Positions 42,434 to 51,646 are shown, counted from the stretch's first letter. The stretch: 64,000 bases of DNA from Olsenella_K sp051878835 (GCA_051878835.1 JBJEKW010000027.1:77800-141799), one strand, 5' to 3'. Translations and numbers: made by a program. Notes: a model not told the origin generated them from the sequence alone.

Positions 42434-43213
42434 CTAGCGCCTTGCCGCCTCGACGAAGGCATTCCATAGGCCAAAGTCGGAGTCCAGCGTCTGCCACGTG
42501 TACTCGGGGTGCCACTGCACGCCCAGGCAGAACCTGGCCGAGGGGACCTCTATGGCCTCGGGCACGCCGTCCGTGGCCTTGCCCACCAGCCTCACGCCCT
42601 TGCCCAGCCGGTCCACGCAGCAGTGGTGGCTGGAGTTCACCTGGATGAGATCCTTCTGGCCCACGCAGCGCCACAGGAGCGAGTCCCTCTGCACGCGCAC
42701 GGGGTGGGCGGGGTCGTTCAGGATCATCTCGTGCCGCCAGTGCATGCACCCCTCTTGCAGGGGATACTTAGACACGTCCATGCACAGCGTGCCGCCCAGC
42801 GCCACGTTGAGCACCTGGGCGCCGCGGCAGGTCACGAACAGCGGCTTGTCAGCCTGCAGGGTCTTTAGCACCAGGGGGAACTCGAAGTCGTCGCGCTGCT
42901 GGCACAGCATGTGCGGGTCGTAAGGACGCTGGTCGCCCCAGCGCTTGGGGTCCACGTCGTGCCCGCCGGGCAGCGCAATGCCGTCGCACAGGTCGACGCA
43001 GCGCTGGATGTCGTCGGGGTCCTTCAGAAGGGGCAGCTGCACGGGCATGCCGCCCGCCGCCAGGATGGCGTCGATGAAGTAGCTGGCGTTGGACTCGGAG
43101 GGAGCCAGGTGCTCGGGGATGTGGGGGTTCGTGGGCTCTTGGTTCCATCGCGGAGCCACCCCTATGAGGGGCCGGCCTCCCAGTGCCCTGGCGTACGACT
43201 CCAAGTCCCTCAT
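42434..43213 (-). CDS. Class I glutamine amidotransferase-like hydrolase (peptidase C26, PuuD-like)
   Basis: 259 residues. The triad can be read: nucleophile Cys in FVTCRGAQVLNVALGG, and His/Glu in CLGVQWHPEY. Other family marks are PLIGVAPRW, DGIALPGGHDVDPKRW and the NSSHHCCVDRLG block. Relatives cleave gamma-glutamyl-gamma-aminobutyrate or similar gamma-glutamyl amides. No putrescine-pathway genes are nearby, so the substrate is open. A ribosome site (AGAGG) precedes ATG 43213. It is 178 bp upstream of the Memo fusion on the same strand. Confidence 0.87.
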   Translation of the reverse strand: MRDLESYARALGGRPLIGVAPRWNQEPTNPHIPEHLAPSESNASYFIDAILAAGGMPVQLPLLKDPDDIQRCVDLCDGIALPGGHDVDPKRWGDQRPYDPHMLCQQRDDFEFPLVLKTLQADKPLFVTCRGAQVLNVALGGTLCMDVSKYPLQEGCMHWRHEMILNDPAHPVRVQRDSLLWRCVGQKDLIQVNSSHHCCVDRLGKGVRLVGKATDGVPEAIEVPSARFCLGVQWHPEYTWQTLDSDFGLWNAFVEAARR

Positions 43214-43347
43214 GCGATCGCTACCTCTCGTGTGCCGCTTCCTGAACGCTTTGTTCTTCTTGCCATACTATCGCATGCGGCGATAGCGGCCGGGCGGGAT
43301 GATGTGACCCGGAACCGTCTGCCAGCTTCGTCTGCGACCGCCATCAG

Positions 43348-43983
43348 CTAGTGGCGATTCAGCTTTGCGGCCACGCGCTCGGCCCACGAGGGAGGCTCGT
43401 GGCGGTGCAGCAGGTCCACGACCACGTTGAACGCCGTGGCGCCCATGGGCTTGCGGGCAAACAGCGCCGCGTGGCCGCCCTGGAAGGTGGCGACGCAGTT
43501 GTTCTCGTCGTGACGCACATGCTTCAGCTGGCTCAGCGGCAGGGCCTGGATCTGGCCGTCGTGCATCTGCACCACGATGTGGGACGCGGTGGCGTACGTG
43601 TTGATGAGGTCGTCGGGACCCATCTGCGCGGCGGGGTAGCCGTGCTTGTCCAGCCAGTGGGCCTTCATGGTCAGGTAGCGCCGGGCGGCGGCCAGCACGC
43701 CCACGGTCACGAAGATCAGGACCACCGCCAGCGGCGTGAAGTCCCGGCTGGCCATCATCAGCACCACGATTAGCAGCGAGAGGCCACCCGCCACCAGGTT
43801 GAAGTAGGCCGTGCTGTTCTCGGGGCCAATGAGCTTGGCCATCTCCAGCTGCAGGCTGGGCGACAGCTGGAACTCCACGCGCGCCAGGATCTTTCCGTAC
43901 TGGTCCTCTATGCGCTGGAGCTCCTGCTTGCGCGCCTTGCTGAGGGTGGGGGCCTTCTGGGCGTCCGATGCCTTCTGTGCCAT
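43348..43983 (-). CDS. Hypothetical two-TM membrane protein
   Basis: 211 residues; not recognised. A charged helical N terminus (about 1-55) is followed by two TM segments (about 62-80, LVAGGLSLLIVVLMMA, and about 84-102) and a cytoplasmic C-terminal domain of about 100 residues with alternating strands (SHIVVQMHDGQIQALPLSQL, CVATFQGGHAALFARKP). The plan (TM hairpin plus a small beta-rich domain) resembles bacterial PH-like membrane proteins, only loosely. It starts 22 bp after the terminator of ade. Confidence 0.6.
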   Translation of the reverse strand: MAQKASDAQKAPTLSKARKQELQRIEDQYGKILARVEFQLSPSLQLEMAKLIGPENSTAYFNLVAGGLSLLIVVLMMASRDFTPLAVVLIFVTVGVLAAARRYLTMKAHWLDKHGYPAAQMGPDDLINTYATASHIVVQMHDGQIQALPLSQLKHVRHDENNCVATFQGGHAALFARKPMGATAFNVVVDLLHRHEPPSWAERVAAKLNRH

Positions 43984-44004
43984 GGGTGGGGTCTTCCGTT
44001 CTCG

Positions 44005-44037
44005 CAGAAAAGGCCGCCCCCGCGATGGGGCGGCCTT
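44005..44037 (-). terminator. Terminator of ade
   Basis: Perfect 11-bp stem AAGGCCGCCCC/GGGGCGGCCTT with a 6-nt loop. On the minus strand it is followed by TTCTGC after the arm's own T's. It lies between ade and the downstream membrane protein gene. Confidence 0.75.
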
Positions 44038-44126
44038 CGAAATAGCCGCTACGAACAGCTACTTTACTATGAGAAGGGCAGGCGCGCCACGAGAAGGGCG
44101 CACGCGGCTGGCGCCGCGGGGGCGCG

Positions 44127-45965
44127 CTAGCTGGCGTCGTCCTGCACCACGAGGGGCACGAACTGGTACTTCGTGCAGTCCACGTAGCCGCGGTCGGTCA
44201 GGCGCAGCTCCGGGATGCAGGCCAGGGACAGCAGGCCCATGGTCATGAACGGCGAGGTCATGGTGCAGCCCATGGTGGCCCAGGCCTGCTCGATGCGCTC
44301 CACCTTTGCTGCCACCTGCTCCACGGGCTCGGGGCTCATGAGGCCACAGATGGGCAGCTCGACCTTGCCCAGGACCTGGCCGTCCTGCACGGCGACCTCG
44401 CCGCCGCCGCACTCCAAAAGCTCGTTTGCGGCCAGGGCCATGTCGTGGTCGTTGTCGCCCACCACCAGCAGGTTGTGCGCGTCGTGCGCCACGGTCTGCG
44501 CCAGGGCGCCGTGGATGCCGAAGCCCTTCGCGAAGCCGTAGGCGAACTTGCCCGTGGCATGGTGCCGCTCGAACACGAAGGCCTTCAGCACGTCGTGGGC
44601 GGGGTCGGCCAGAAGCTCGCCGTCCACGATGCGCACCTGGTCGTGCTCCTCGTGCGTCAGCGTGCTGCCCGAGGACGAGACGATCACGCGCACCGTGGCG
44701 TAGTCGCCCTCAAGCGCGTTGCCCTTGGCGTCCCTTGCGGGGATGCGGAAGGTGTTGTCGTCGATGGGGCGTGCCAGGTGCATGGTGTTGGTCATGCTCT
44801 CGGGCCAGTCGAAGGGCGCGGGGCAGAACAGCGCCTGCCCGTCACGGGCCACCTCGTCGCCGTCTATGAAGACGCGCATCACGTGGAAGTCGTGCAGGTC
44901 GTCCAGGAACACGAGGTCAGCGCACTTGCCGGGGGCAATGCTGCCCAGCTCGCCCTGCATGTGGAAGCAGGTGGCGGTGTTTATGGTGACCATTTGGATG
45001 GCGGTCATGGGGTCGATGCCCTCGCCCACGGCCTTGCGCAGGATGCGGTCCACGTGGCCCTCGGACACCAGCGTCTGCGGGTGGTTGTCGTCCGACACCA
45101 GGTTGCACAGGCGGGTGTCGATGCGGTGCTGCGTGATGGCAGGCGCCAGGTCGTGCAGGTTCTGCCAGGCGGAGCCCTCGCGCAGCTGGGCGTACATGCC
45201 CAGGCGCAGCTTTGCCAGGACGTCCTCCGCGCGGGTGGACTCGTGGCAGCACGAGACGCCCGAGTCTATGTAGGCGTTCAGGCCGCGGTCGGTCTCGGGG
45301 ACCGAGTAGTGACCGGTCACGGTCTCGCCGTTGCGCAGGGTGACGTCGATCTCGTCCAGCACATGGGAGTCGCCGGCCAGGACGCCGGGGTAGTTCATCA
45401 TCTCGCCCAGGCCCACGACGCAGTCCCAGTCCTCGGCCTCGGCGATGTCGTGCGCGTCGATGGCGGCGCCGGTGTCCTCAAAGCCGGGGACGGCGGGCAC
45501 GCAGCTGCCGGGGGTGATCATGCACTTCAGGGGCACGCGCGCGGCGTCCTTTGCCAGCTCGCGCAGGGCGGGCAGCCCTGCCACGTTCATGGCCTCGTGC
45601 GGGTCCCAGTAGATGCCCGTGGTGCCGTGGGGCACGACCGCGCGGGCGTACTCGCTGGGGCCCACCATGGAGCTCTCCACGTGGATGTGCCCGTCCAGGA
45701 AGCCCGGGGCCACGTAGCTGCCCTGGGCGTCGACGACCTTCGTGCGGGGGCCGATGCAGTGCTCGGCCGTGTGGGGAGCTATGCCCACGTAGGCCACGCG
45801 ACCGCACGCCACGGCGATGTCGGTGTCGTCCAGGATTTCCCCGGTGGTGACGCACACCAGCCTGGCGTGCCGAATCACCAGCTCGGCCGGCTCCTGCCCC
45901 TGGGCCACGCGTATCAGGGTGCGGTTGGCGTCCCATAGAGGTGACTTGCAGAACCTGTTGATCAT
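44127..45965 (-). CDS. ade: Adenine deaminase
   Basis: 612 residues from ATG 45965 with GGAGGGG upstream (MEGIG at 45980 is less well spaced). Converts adenine to hypoxanthine and ammonia in purine salvage. Amidohydrolase metal motif PGFLDGHIHVESSM; HGTTGIYWDPHE, GLGEMMNYPGVL, GHYSVPE, LVSDDNHPQTL and LGSIAPGKCADLVFLDDL follow family order, and the C-terminal adenine-deaminase domain has VGDNDHDMALAANEL. The length fits the 580-620 residue family. Monocistronic. Confidence 0.95.
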   Translation of the reverse strand: MINRFCKSPLWDANRTLIRVAQGQEPAELVIRHARLVCVTTGEILDDTDIAVACGRVAYVGIAPHTAEHCIGPRTKVVDAQGSYVAPGFLDGHIHVESSMVGPSEYARAVVPHGTTGIYWDPHEAMNVAGLPALRELAKDAARVPLKCMITPGSCVPAVPGFEDTGAAIDAHDIAEAEDWDCVVGLGEMMNYPGVLAGDSHVLDEIDVTLRNGETVTGHYSVPETDRGLNAYIDSGVSCCHESTRAEDVLAKLRLGMYAQLREGSAWQNLHDLAPAITQHRIDTRLCNLVSDDNHPQTLVSEGHVDRILRKAVGEGIDPMTAIQMVTINTATCFHMQGELGSIAPGKCADLVFLDDLHDFHVMRVFIDGDEVARDGQALFCPAPFDWPESMTNTMHLARPIDDNTFRIPARDAKGNALEGDYATVRVIVSSSGSTLTHEEHDQVRIVDGELLADPAHDVLKAFVFERHHATGKFAYGFAKGFGIHGALAQTVAHDAHNLLVVGDNDHDMALAANELLECGGGEVAVQDGQVLGKVELPICGLMSPEPVEQVAAKVERIEQAWATMGCTMTSPFMTMGLLSLACIPELRLTDRGYVDCTKYQFVPLVVQDDAS

Positions 45966-46219
45966 GCCGATCCCCTCCATCAGTTTGCTTACCTTGGTTA
46001 ACGCTTCATTATGCCCCGATTTTCGAGGCGTGGGCACGAGTGAGGTCAGCGGCACGTCAGGGGATGCGACGGTACGGCGGGTCGGAGGGGCTTCTTGCCC
46101 AGGACAGCTTCGTTTCTGAGCCTTCCGGGCCAGTGGCGCGTGGACGCCATCCGGCTGAAAGGCACATGGCGATTGTGTGGGTGAGCTGGCGCGGAATCGC
46201 GTTGTGGCTATGCCTCATG

Positions 46220-46225
46220 TATAGT
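46220..46225 (+). promoter_or_regulatory. -10 element upstream of SRP RNA
   Basis: TATAGT ending 11 bp before the predicted RNA 5' end. A -35 at standard distance is poor, so only the -10 is supported. Confidence 0.4.
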
Positions 46226-46236
46226 GTTTGCTCGAA

Positions 46237-46341
46237 GCGCACTGGATGGGTTCGGGTGACGTCATACTGCGAACCTGGTCAGGGTCGGGAGACAGCAGCC
46301 ATAAGGAGCCTCTGGCGGGCACCCGTTCCCATCGAGTGCGC
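46237..46341 (+). ncRNA. ffs: Signal recognition particle RNA (4.5S type)
   Basis: About 105 nt forming one long hairpin: the ends pair GCGCACT/AGTGCGC, then GATGGG/CCCATC and CGGGTG/CACCCG. The apical part carries the conserved helix-8 pattern of SRP RNA, GAACCTGGTCAGGGTCGGG-A, then CAGCAGCC and TAAGG, which binds Ffh. It matches the short bacterial form lacking the Alu domain. It directs membrane-protein targeting. A terminator follows six bases later. The ends are placed from pairing and may be off by a few bases. Confidence 0.88.
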
Positions 46342-46346
46342 TTGTG

Positions 46347-46374
46347 CAGCCCCAGCATTGCCGGGGCTGTTTTG
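46347..46374 (+). terminator. Terminator of SRP RNA
   Basis: 7-bp stem CAGCCCC/GGGGCTG with a 9-nt loop and TTTT directly after the stem. Confidence 0.8.
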
Positions 46375-46535
46375 CTAAAGGTCCTCGATTCAGGCCATAT
46401 TTCGTCCACAATCCCGAGCATTCGCAAGGCGCCGCCGCAGCCAGACGGCCAGGCGCGCCCATCGGTTCGGACGGTGGCATCGCGCAACCCGGCGCCGCCG
46501 TGCCCGCATATCGTCATCGCACAGATTGGGAGAGC

Positions 46536-47192
46536 ATGGGTTTCATCTCGTTCATCACGCAGCTGCTGAGTGACCCCCGTACCGCCATCGCCAGCTGGAT
46601 TGCGGCAGGTCCCATGGCCGCCTACGGGTTCGTCTTTCTGATCGTGTTCATCGAGACGGGCGTGGTCTTCTTTCCCTTCCTGCCGGGCGACTCGCTGCTG
46701 TTTGCCTCGGGCTTCTTTGCCCACAACGGTGGCTTCAACATCTTTGCGCTGCTGGGCGTGGCGTGGGCCGCGGCCATCCTGGGCGACCAGTGCAACTTCA
46801 TGATTGGCCACTTCCTCGGGCGTAGGATCGTGGCCTCTGGCAAGGTAAAGGCCATGACGCCCGAGCGCATGAAGAAGAGCGAGGACTTCCTGGACAAGTG
46901 GGGCAAGCTCGCCATCTTCCTGGGCAGGTTCTTCCCATTCATCCGCACGTTCGTGCCCTTCATCGCGGGCATGGGCGGCATGAAGTGGCACCACTTCGTG
47001 ATCTTCAACGTGCTGGGCGGCATCTGCTGGTCCACCCTGTTCACGCTGCTGGGCTACTTCTTTGGCGGAATCCCCGCCGTGCAGGAGCACTTCGAGCTGG
47101 TCATCGTCGGCATCATCCTGGTGTCCGTGATTCCCGCCGTCGTCGGTGCCCTGAAGGCCAAGTTCGGCAAGAAGGCCGCCGTCGCGGAGTAG
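46536..47192 (+). CDS. DedA-family (VTT-domain) membrane protein
   Basis: 218 residues from ATG 46536 (GGGAG upstream); the frame is open further back across the SRP terminator but without meaning. Family motifs: a membrane stretch with FIETGVVFFPFLPGDSLLF, AAILGDQCNFMIGHFLGRR, and FLGRFFPFIRTFVPFIAGMGGM with the conserved R-x3-P, then about four TM segments in all. DedA proteins act in membrane homeostasis, and some recycle undecaprenyl phosphate or flip phospholipids. The exact substrate is unknown here. Confidence 0.92.
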   Translation: MGFISFITQLLSDPRTAIASWIAAGPMAAYGFVFLIVFIETGVVFFPFLPGDSLLFASGFFAHNGGFNIFALLGVAWAAAILGDQCNFMIGHFLGRRIVASGKVKAMTPERMKKSEDFLDKWGKLAIFLGRFFPFIRTFVPFIAGMGGMKWHHFVIFNVLGGICWSTLFTLLGYFFGGIPAVQEHFELVIVGIILVSVIPAVVGALKAKFGKKAAVAE

Positions 47193-47214
47193 CGCGTCGA
47201 CATCCGTGCAGGCG

Positions 47215-48260
47215 GACGCCCCAACCGATTGAAATTTGTTCTCTGGACGCCCCGATCGATCCAGGCGCCCCGATCGATTGGAATTCGTTCCCCAGACGCC
47301 CCAATCTGGCATTTCGAGCTCGCCAGGCGGCTCATCTGCTCGATTGGGGCGCCCCAATCCGTGTGATTTCAATTCTTATATTCCATGACTGCGAGAAAAG
47401 CGCAGGTCAGAGGCCTGTCGATTGTTATGGGCCTCCTGGAGTGGCGGCAATGATGCTGATTGGGGCGCCCCAATCAGGTGGATAGCTTGGCCCAAACGCC
47501 CCAATCGGCGCGTTTTCGCAAGTAGGTTGGGGCTAACACATCGACTGGGGCGTCTGGGGCGTTCGGGGCCCTAGTCGGAGGCCCTCGCCTTTCCTCCCAC
47601 CTTTCGCTGGAATCGGCTCGGGGTGCCGGCGGATGCAGCGAGTGTGGACTGGGATGCCCGTGCGTGTGACATCTACGAGTGCGACGCCAGCGCGTGCGAC
47701 GACTGCGGGCGTGACCACATCCTGGCTGGGGTTCCCCGAGCGAGGGGCTGTGCCGGTTGAACGGTTCCGGGGCGCCCACACCTGGAGTTTGTCGCGGACC
47801 CGCCGCCTCGGCTTGGATATGCTGCCGCCCAGACCCGGCAATGGCCGCCCCGTCGGCGCCCAGACCCGGCAATAGCGGGCATGTTGGCGCCCACACCTGG
47901 AGTTACCCGTCGCCAACCGGGAGCTATCTCCGGAACTGGGCGCCCACATCTGGCCAATTGAAATCTTTATGTCTTTCAGCCACACAAAGCCGCTGGTAGG
48001 GGGCTCGACGGTTTTCGCAAGCTCACCGGGGGCGCCGGAAAGTCCAGGTCGGGGCACCCCGAACTGGAGATTGGCGCGTCGCGGGTACCTGCTAACTCCT
48101 GATTGGGGCGTCCAGGGGGCACCTATTTCCGGGTCGGGGCGGCGAACGCCCCGATCGGGAGATGTTAACGTGCAGAATCCACCCCGACCTGGAAATACCT
48201 GCGGGTAGGCAAGTGGTAACTCCTGATTGGGGCGCCCGAAATTCCAGATCGGGGCGGCGG
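47215..48260. repeat. Second intergenic repeat family, GGGCGCCC core
   Basis: A 1-kb non-coding stretch packed with related motifs in both directions. The perfect 18-bp palindrome GATTGGGGCGCCCCAATC occurs twice, at 47342-47359 and 47458-47475, exactly 116 bp apart. CGCCCCRATC or its complement recurs about a dozen times. A half-unit GGCGCCC-N6-GGAGTT is seen at 47771 and 47886 (plus) and, as TAACTCCTGATTGGGGCG, at 48093 and 48217 (minus). CGCCCAGACCCGGCAAT occurs twice near 47828 and 47858. A 283-codon minus-strand frame over 47533-48384 is made of these repeats and is not a credible gene. Confidence 0.85.
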
Positions 48261-48748
48261 TGGCTGCACGGTGCGGTCTTGCCACTGGTGCGCTGCCGAT
48301 GGAACGACATCCAGAGGTGTCTTGCCGGGCTGGCGCCCTGCCGGGCCAGCGCCTTGCCGAGCTATCGCCTTGCTGAACTCGCATTAGTTGATAAGTGCCT
48401 TGTTAAGCTACGGCTGGTGATGCCGCGTCAAGTTGAGTTGTAGCCGGTTGTGTTGCGTCTGGTTGTGCGACGGATGGATGTGTTGTAGCTGGTGGTTGCT
48501 GCTCGCTGCAGCCGCCGCACCGCTTGTATTAGCCAGTCAAGAAGATCGAACGGCTAGTACACGCGAACAACGAGCTGCTCAATAGCCGCTAAAACTGTCT
48601 GTATTAGTCATCGAGAGGTAATTGCGGCTAGTAATTGCAGGTACGAGCCTATGGAAATGCTCTGGCTATGTACATACCTGCCAGAACAACGGGTGGGTAC
48701 AGGGGATGAGTCAATGCGCCGCGATGGCGCACCTTCAGCATGAGCCTC
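48261..48748. other. Gene-free stretch within the 2-kb desert
   Basis: Low-complexity, lower-GC DNA with imperfect short repeats around GCCTTGCCGRGC (48310-48380) and GTTGTRGCYGGT (48430-48500). No start/ribosome-site pair, RNA fold or terminator that I would support. Confidence 0.5.
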
Positions 48749-48905
48749 AGCATGGGTCCCGATTGGCTCCCGATAGGGTCTCGGCATGGGTCCCGATTGA
48801 ATCTCAGCATAGGGGCTCGGCTAGGTCCAGCTTGGATCTCGGCATGGGGCTCGGTTTGGTCCTGATTGAATCTCGTCGTGGGGCTCGGTTAGGTCCTGAT
48901 GGTCC
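48749..48905. repeat. Degenerate tandem repeats of about 34 bp
   Basis: About five units each starting CTCRGCATGGG or CTCGTCGTGGG, with later CGGYTWGGTCC and GATTGAAT segments. One unit is shortened to 23 bp and the copies have diverged. They have the same look as the neighbouring repeats but no shared motif with the GGGCGCCC family. Confidence 0.75.
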
Positions 48906-49107
48906 CCCGATGGCGTGCCCAGAAGATAGCCCATTGAGAATGACGGCAAGGTCAGCCGCCCACCCCCAACACTACCGGGCCCATGTGGCCAAAGTCCCCG
49001 GTCTAGGCTCAGCCTTTTTTAAATCTGGGTAGATAACGACAGGTGTTTGAAACACAACTAGTGTGCAAAAACAGACATGAGTCTGGTGCTGCTGAGGTTA
49101 CAGCCTG

Positions 49108-49178
49108 GAGCAACGGACGCCCACAGCTACAGCCCGCAGCAACGGACGCCCACGGCTACGGCCTGCAGCAGCGGGCGC
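49108..49178. repeat. Short tandem repeat upstream of the MMPL gene
   Basis: Two units of about 30 bp: GCAACGGACGCCCACAGCTA then GCAACGGACGCCCACGGCTA, each followed by CRGCC and GCAGCA, plus a partial third. It lies within 160 bp upstream of the transporter start. An in-frame extension of the transporter over this repeat (from 49077) is unlikely to be translated. Confidence 0.7.
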
Positions 49179-49265
49179 GGCCGCGCGTGCAGCAACGAAC
49201 GCATCCGTGCCTGCGGCGCACGACAACCCGCCTGGTCGACGGAGAGAGAGGAGCGCGACCCACAG

Positions 49266-51599
49266 ATGGAGGGGCTGTTCAGAGGGGTGCTCAAGCACAG
49301 GAAGTTGGTGACAACCATCTTCATCGTGCTCACCGTGATCTGCGCACTCTGCATACCCATGGTGAAGATCGACGCAAACATGAGCGACTACCTGCCGCCC
49401 AGCGCAAAGTCGTCGCAGGACCTCGACGAGATGAAGCGCGTCTACGGCAACGACATCACCAACGCCCGCGTGTACGTGACGGGCATCTCGAAGACCGAGG
49501 CCGCCAGCTTTGACCAGAGTCTGAAGGACTTGGATGACGTCGTCTCGGTCACGTGGCTGGGCGACGAGGTAAACATGGACGTCCCTCTGGAGGTCCAGGA
49601 TCAGGACACGATTTCCAACTGGTACGACGGCAACGGCTACCTGTTCCAGGTGGTCCTTGCCAGCGGAACCAGCCAGGCGCAAGTTGACCAGATTCGCTCC
49701 ATGGCCAAGTCTCTGCAGGGTGCGGATACGGTGGCCATCGACGGCTCCGCGGTGGACGATGCGGCCAACCTGGCCACCATCAACACCGACATGGCCAAGA
49801 TCATGACCATCGCAGTCGTCACCGTGTTCGTGATTGTGCTGCTTTCCACCACCAGCTACTTGCACCCCATCGTGATGCTGCTGACCATCGGCGTCGCCAT
49901 CACGCTGAACATGGGAACCAACATCTTCCGCGGTACCATCTCGTCCATCACGCAGCTGGTGGCATCGGTTCTGCAGCTGGCTGTCTCGATGGACTACTCC
50001 ATCGTGCTGCTGACGAACTTCGGACGGTTCCGCGAGCACACGGACAACCAGTTTGACGCCATGGTCAAGGCCATGACCAAGTCGTTCCCCGTGATCTTGT
50101 CGTCCGCCGCCGTGACCTTCTTTGGCTTCCTCTCGCTTGCTGCCATGCAGTTCCTCATTGGCGCCGACATGGGCATTGCCCTGGCAAAGGGCATCGTGTG
50201 CTCGTTCTTCTCGATCACGCTGTTGATGCCGTGCATCCTGTACGGCATGCGCAACGCCGTGGCCAAGACCTCTCACCAGCCGTTCATAAAGAGCTTCGCA
50301 AAGATGGCTCGCTTCTGCCACAAGGGCGCCGTCCCCGCGTTCATCATCGCGCTGGTGCTGGCTGTTCCCTGCCTGCTGGCTTCGAACAACGTCAGCTTCA
50401 CCTACGGCTCCGCGGCCAACGAGGCGCCCACCTCGCAGGTAAAGATTGATGGCGACATCATCAACAACGCGTTCGGCGAGTCCCAGACCTGGGCCATCAT
50501 GGTCCCCGAGGGCCAGTGGAGCCAGGAGGACGCGCTGGTGGACGACCTGAAGGCGCTGCCCACGACGAAGCAGGTCATCTCGTACTCCACCATCGCCGGC
50601 TCGGCCATGCCCACCAACCTGGGCGACAAGAGCGAAGTCAGCCAGCTCCTGAACGGCGGCTACAGCCGCATCGTGCTGATCTCGGGCATCCCCGACGAGT
50701 CCAAGGGTGCATTCAACCTGGTGGACACCGTGCGTTCGCTGTGCAGCAGCCACTACGGCGACGACTACCACCTGGTGGGCAACGCCGTGTCGTACTACGA
50801 CATCCGCTCCGTCACCTCGCAGGACTCCGTCACGGTCAAGCTGGCCTCCATCCTGGCCATCGGCGCCGTGCTGCTGGTGATGTTCAAGTCCATCTCGATC
50901 CCCGTAATTCTGCTGCTGGCCATCGAGGTCTCCATCTGGATCAACGAGGCCGTGCCCTACTTCACCGGCGAGACGGTCAACTTCGTCGCGTTCCTGGTCA
51001 TCGACGCCGTGCAGCTGGGTGCCGCCGTGGACTACGCCATCATATTCACCGAGGAGTACCTGGCACGACGCAGGCGCATGCCGAAGGCTCAGGCCTCCAT
51101 CCAGTCGGTCGAAAAGACGGCCCAGCCCATCATCACGTCCAGCTCGATTCTGATCGTGGCCTGCCTGGGCATCTACTTCAGCGTGTCCAGCCCCATGATC
51201 AGCCAGGTCGGCATGCTGATTGCCCGTGGCGCGTTCATCTCGGTCATCGAGATCTTCTTCATCCTGCCGCTGCTGTTTACGGGTGGCGACTGGATTGTGC
51301 GCCACACCAGCTATCACGTGGGCTTCTATGACCCGAAGACCGGCGGCGGTCAGCAGCCCGCACAGAGCTCTGCGCCCGTAACCGCGACGCTGCAGGGCGC
51401 TGCGCCGCAGGGTGCGGCTCAGACGGTGGCACCGCAGGGTGCGCCGCAGCATGCCACGTCGCACGGCGCGGCAACGCGGGGCACGGCGTCCCCAGACGCC
51501 ACGTCCTCGGACAGTACGCAGGTGCTGGGCGCCGACGACGCGACCCAGGTGCTGAAGCCGCCTGGCGACAACACCGACGACACCACGCGGCGGCTGTAG
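49266..51599 (+). CDS. MMPL/RND-type membrane transporter
   Basis: 777 residues from ATG 49266 (MEGLFRGVLKHRK), with GAGAGAGGAG upstream. Two similar halves, each with one TM, an extracytoplasmic domain and a block of about five TM helices. Block 1 has VLQLAVSMDYSIVLLTNFGRFRE and block 2 has VQLGAAVDYAIIFTEEYLARRR, the Asp-Tyr pair used in proton coupling by MMPL/RND exporters. A low-complexity cytoplasmic tail rich in Gln, Ala, Thr and Pro follows from about residue 690. The next gene encodes a secreted heptad-repeat protein, so the pair may form one export or envelope system. The substrate is unknown. Confidence 0.9.
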   Translation: MEGLFRGVLKHRKLVTTIFIVLTVICALCIPMVKIDANMSDYLPPSAKSSQDLDEMKRVYGNDITNARVYVTGISKTEAASFDQSLKDLDDVVSVTWLGDEVNMDVPLEVQDQDTISNWYDGNGYLFQVVLASGTSQAQVDQIRSMAKSLQGADTVAIDGSAVDDAANLATINTDMAKIMTIAVVTVFVIVLLSTTSYLHPIVMLLTIGVAITLNMGTNIFRGTISSITQLVASVLQLAVSMDYSIVLLTNFGRFREHTDNQFDAMVKAMTKSFPVILSSAAVTFFGFLSLAAMQFLIGADMGIALAKGIVCSFFSITLLMPCILYGMRNAVAKTSHQPFIKSFAKMARFCHKGAVPAFIIALVLAVPCLLASNNVSFTYGSAANEAPTSQVKIDGDIINNAFGESQTWAIMVPEGQWSQEDALVDDLKALPTTKQVISYSTIAGSAMPTNLGDKSEVSQLLNGGYSRIVLISGIPDESKGAFNLVDTVRSLCSSHYGDDYHLVGNAVSYYDIRSVTSQDSVTVKLASILAIGAVLLVMFKSISIPVILLLAIEVSIWINEAVPYFTGETVNFVAFLVIDAVQLGAAVDYAIIFTEEYLARRRRMPKAQASIQSVEKTAQPIITSSSILIVACLGIYFSVSSPMISQVGMLIARGAFISVIEIFFILPLLFTGGDWIVRHTSYHVGFYDPKTGGGQQPAQSSAPVTATLQGAAPQGAAQTVAPQGAPQHATSHGAATRGTASPDATSSDSTQVLGADDATQVLKPPGDNTDDTTRRL

Positions 51600-51646
51600 C
51601 CGGAACGCATCAATCGTGTAACCACATCAAACGGGAGTGACCACAT

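Noticed and set aside
47533..48384. A 283-codon minus-strand frame in the gene desert
   Set aside because: The sequence consists of translated repeats (recurring CGRP/WAP-type stretches), with no ribosome site, domain or normal codon use.
49077..49265. A longer N terminus of the MMPL transporter
   Set aside because: It would translate a tandem repeat into Cys/Arg-rich sequence before the normal start MEGLFRG, which has its own ribosome site.
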